Shown here one piece after another: positions 63,240-64,000 of a stretch of 64,000 nucleotides of DNA. Below the pieces are notes generated by a model. The model was not told the origin of the DNA, ran no database searches, and worked only from the letters and a program-made list of their open reading frames with translations. The stretch comes from Elusimicrobiota bacterium (GTDB lineage Bacteria > Elusimicrobiota > Elusimicrobia > FEN-1173), in assembly GCA_016715645.1 (NCBI GenBank), contig JADJZR010000011.1, positions 62,001-126,000 on the forward strand. Reading direction: 5' to 3'. Each line of letters begins with the position of its first letter. Position 1 is the first letter of the stretch. A program made the translations under genes and the position numbers.

Positions 63240-63920
63240 GTGGCGTTGTTCCTTGTTTCAACACCGATTGGGAATTTGAAGGATGTCACCGAACGGGCTA
63301 AGGAAACGTTAGCCCAGGTGTCGGGGGTGGTGGCGGAAGATACGCGTCGGACGGGGCTACTTCTGCGTCATCTCAACCTGGAAAAACCTCTCGTGCGTTA
63401 CGATGAGCATGTCCACGCACGCGTTGCGCCCGCGTTGTTGGATCGGCTTGCGGCGGGGGAAGATTTGGCCCTGGTAACGGACGCGGGCACGCCGGGCCTT
63501 TCCGACCCGGGCGGGCGACTGGTTCCTCTAGCGGTGGAGCGGGCAATAGCGGTGGTTCCCATCCCGGGACCGTCGGCCTTGTTGACAGCTCTCGCGGGGT
63601 CGGGACTACCGTGGGACCGGTTCACCTTTTTGGGATTTTTGCCTCGTCGGCCCGGACGGTTTTGCCGGGAGCTGGAATCGGCGGGAAAGGATCGGACCGT
63701 CGTCTTTTATGAATCGCCCCACCGGGTGGTGGCGGCTCTTGAAATGGCGCTGTCCGTTTACGGGGACGTCCCCGCGTCAGTGGCCCGGGAATTAACTAAA
63801 ATACATGAGGAATTTATTCGCGGGCGGTTATCCGAGGTCGCGGCGGTGTTGAAAGCGCGAGAAAAAATCCTGGGCGAGATCACCGTGGTCGTCTCGCCCC
63901 AGCTGGGGGAAAAATCATGA
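63240..63920 (+). CDS. rsmI: 16S rRNA (cytidine-1402-2'-O)-methyltransferase
   Basis: 226 aa from GTG 63240 with GGAGG upstream. VSTPIGNLKDVTERA, VVAEDTRRTGLLLRHL, ALVTDAGTPGLSDPG, VPIPGPSALLTAL, FYESPHRV and RELTKIHEEF are complete RsmI motifs. Methylates the decoding-centre C1402. The C-terminal extra domain found in longer RsmI is absent. Confidence 0.95.
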   Translation: MALFLVSTPIGNLKDVTERAKETLAQVSGVVAEDTRRTGLLLRHLNLEKPLVRYDEHVHARVAPALLDRLAAGEDLALVTDAGTPGLSDPGGRLVPLAVERAIAVVPIPGPSALLTALAGSGLPWDRFTFLGFLPRRPGRFCRELESAGKDRTVVFYESPHRVVAALEMALSVYGDVPASVARELTKIHEEFIRGRLSEVAAVLKAREKILGEITVVVSPQLGEKS

Positions 63921-64000
63921 TTCGTGTCGCTGTTGTGGGAGCCACCGGTTACACCGGCGGTGAATTATTGAAAATTTTGTTAAGTCATCCGGACGCCCGG
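63917..64000 (+). CDS. argC: N-acetyl-gamma-glutamyl-phosphate reductase (first 28 codons)
   Basis: Starts at ATG 63917 overlapping the rsmI stop: MIRVAVVGATGYTGGELLKI, the ArgC NADP-binding opening. Third-step enzyme group of arginine synthesis. The rest is beyond the window. Confidence 0.85.
   Translation, partial: MIRVAVVGATGYTGGELLKILLSHPDAR

Noticed and set aside
1..64000. CRISPR array, phage or IS transposase
   Set aside because: No regularly spaced repeats, no cas genes, no transposase or integrase motifs seen on either strand.

Overview
The window is a dense stretch of bacterial chromosome with high GC content, about 55 protein genes, many of them overlapping by 4 bp (ATGA). It comes from a diderm (Gram-negative-type) bacterium: there is a TolC-type outer-membrane channel, several signal-peptide beta-barrel proteins and a PorV/PorQ-like protein. 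The mix of PorV/PorQ-like (UPF0164) proteins, FlgD/T9SS-like C-terminal domains, giant carboxypeptidase-regulatory-like repeat proteins and type IV minor pilins is what I would expect from Elusimicrobiota or a neighbouring uncultured phylum. No taxonomic marker such as 16S rRNA is in view, so that is inference.

Layout. 1-7.2 kb: end of an EttA-type ABC-F gene, a VanY-like carboxypeptidase, an orphan UgpC/MalK-type ATPase, tRNA-Glu, groES-groEL with promoter and a CIRCE-like operator, a zf-TFIIB protein, metF and a HAMP membrane protein. 7.3-14.1 kb: an SDR reductase, a two-TM protein, YceI, a TolC/MacA/MacB-type exporter operon (the adaptor is frameshifted at a G-run), and queD. 14.3-18.1 kb: an AT-richer accessory island that looks like a decayed or mis-sequenced polymorphic toxin locus (861-aa secreted carrier, out-of-frame C-terminal domain, broken and intact small downstream genes). 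18.1-32.8 kb: housekeeping and metabolic genes (ispH, a glutamine amidotransferase, a UDP-glucuronate decarboxylase-like SDR, a CHASE2-adenylate cyclase, tilS, ftsH, folP, nadB, DUF4202, rnr). 32.8-37.3 kb: a PilV/PilW/PilX-like minor pilin operon whose first pilin carries about 820 aa of regulatory-like repeats and a lamin-tail domain. 37.5-41.5 kb: tmk-holB-metG-tatD. 41.5-51.9 kb: an envelope operon (FecR-domain protein, beta-barrel, 2061-aa repeat protein with T9SS/FlgD-like C-terminus, PorV/PorQ-like protein). 51.9-56.6 kb: aroD, a GT39-like glycosyltransferase, a low-GC AAA ATPase, a CDF transporter. 56.5-61.2 kb, minus strand: the classic rpmH-rnpA-yidD-yidC-jag-mnmE cluster. 61.2-64 kb: ferredoxin, a gene remnant, tRNA-Ser with a duplicated 5' end, vapBC, rsmI and the start of argC.

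Cross-cutting signals: (i) several promoters (rpmH, tmk, vapB, queD) place the -10 box only 7-8 nt before the start codon, which implies leaderless mRNAs; (ii) a family of small hairpin repeats occurs in intergenic copies with compensatory base changes between copies, and seems also to have invaded the RNase R coding region in frame; (iii) three places show single-base frame breaks near homopolymer or proline-linker sequence, so some apparent pseudogenes may be sequencing errors.
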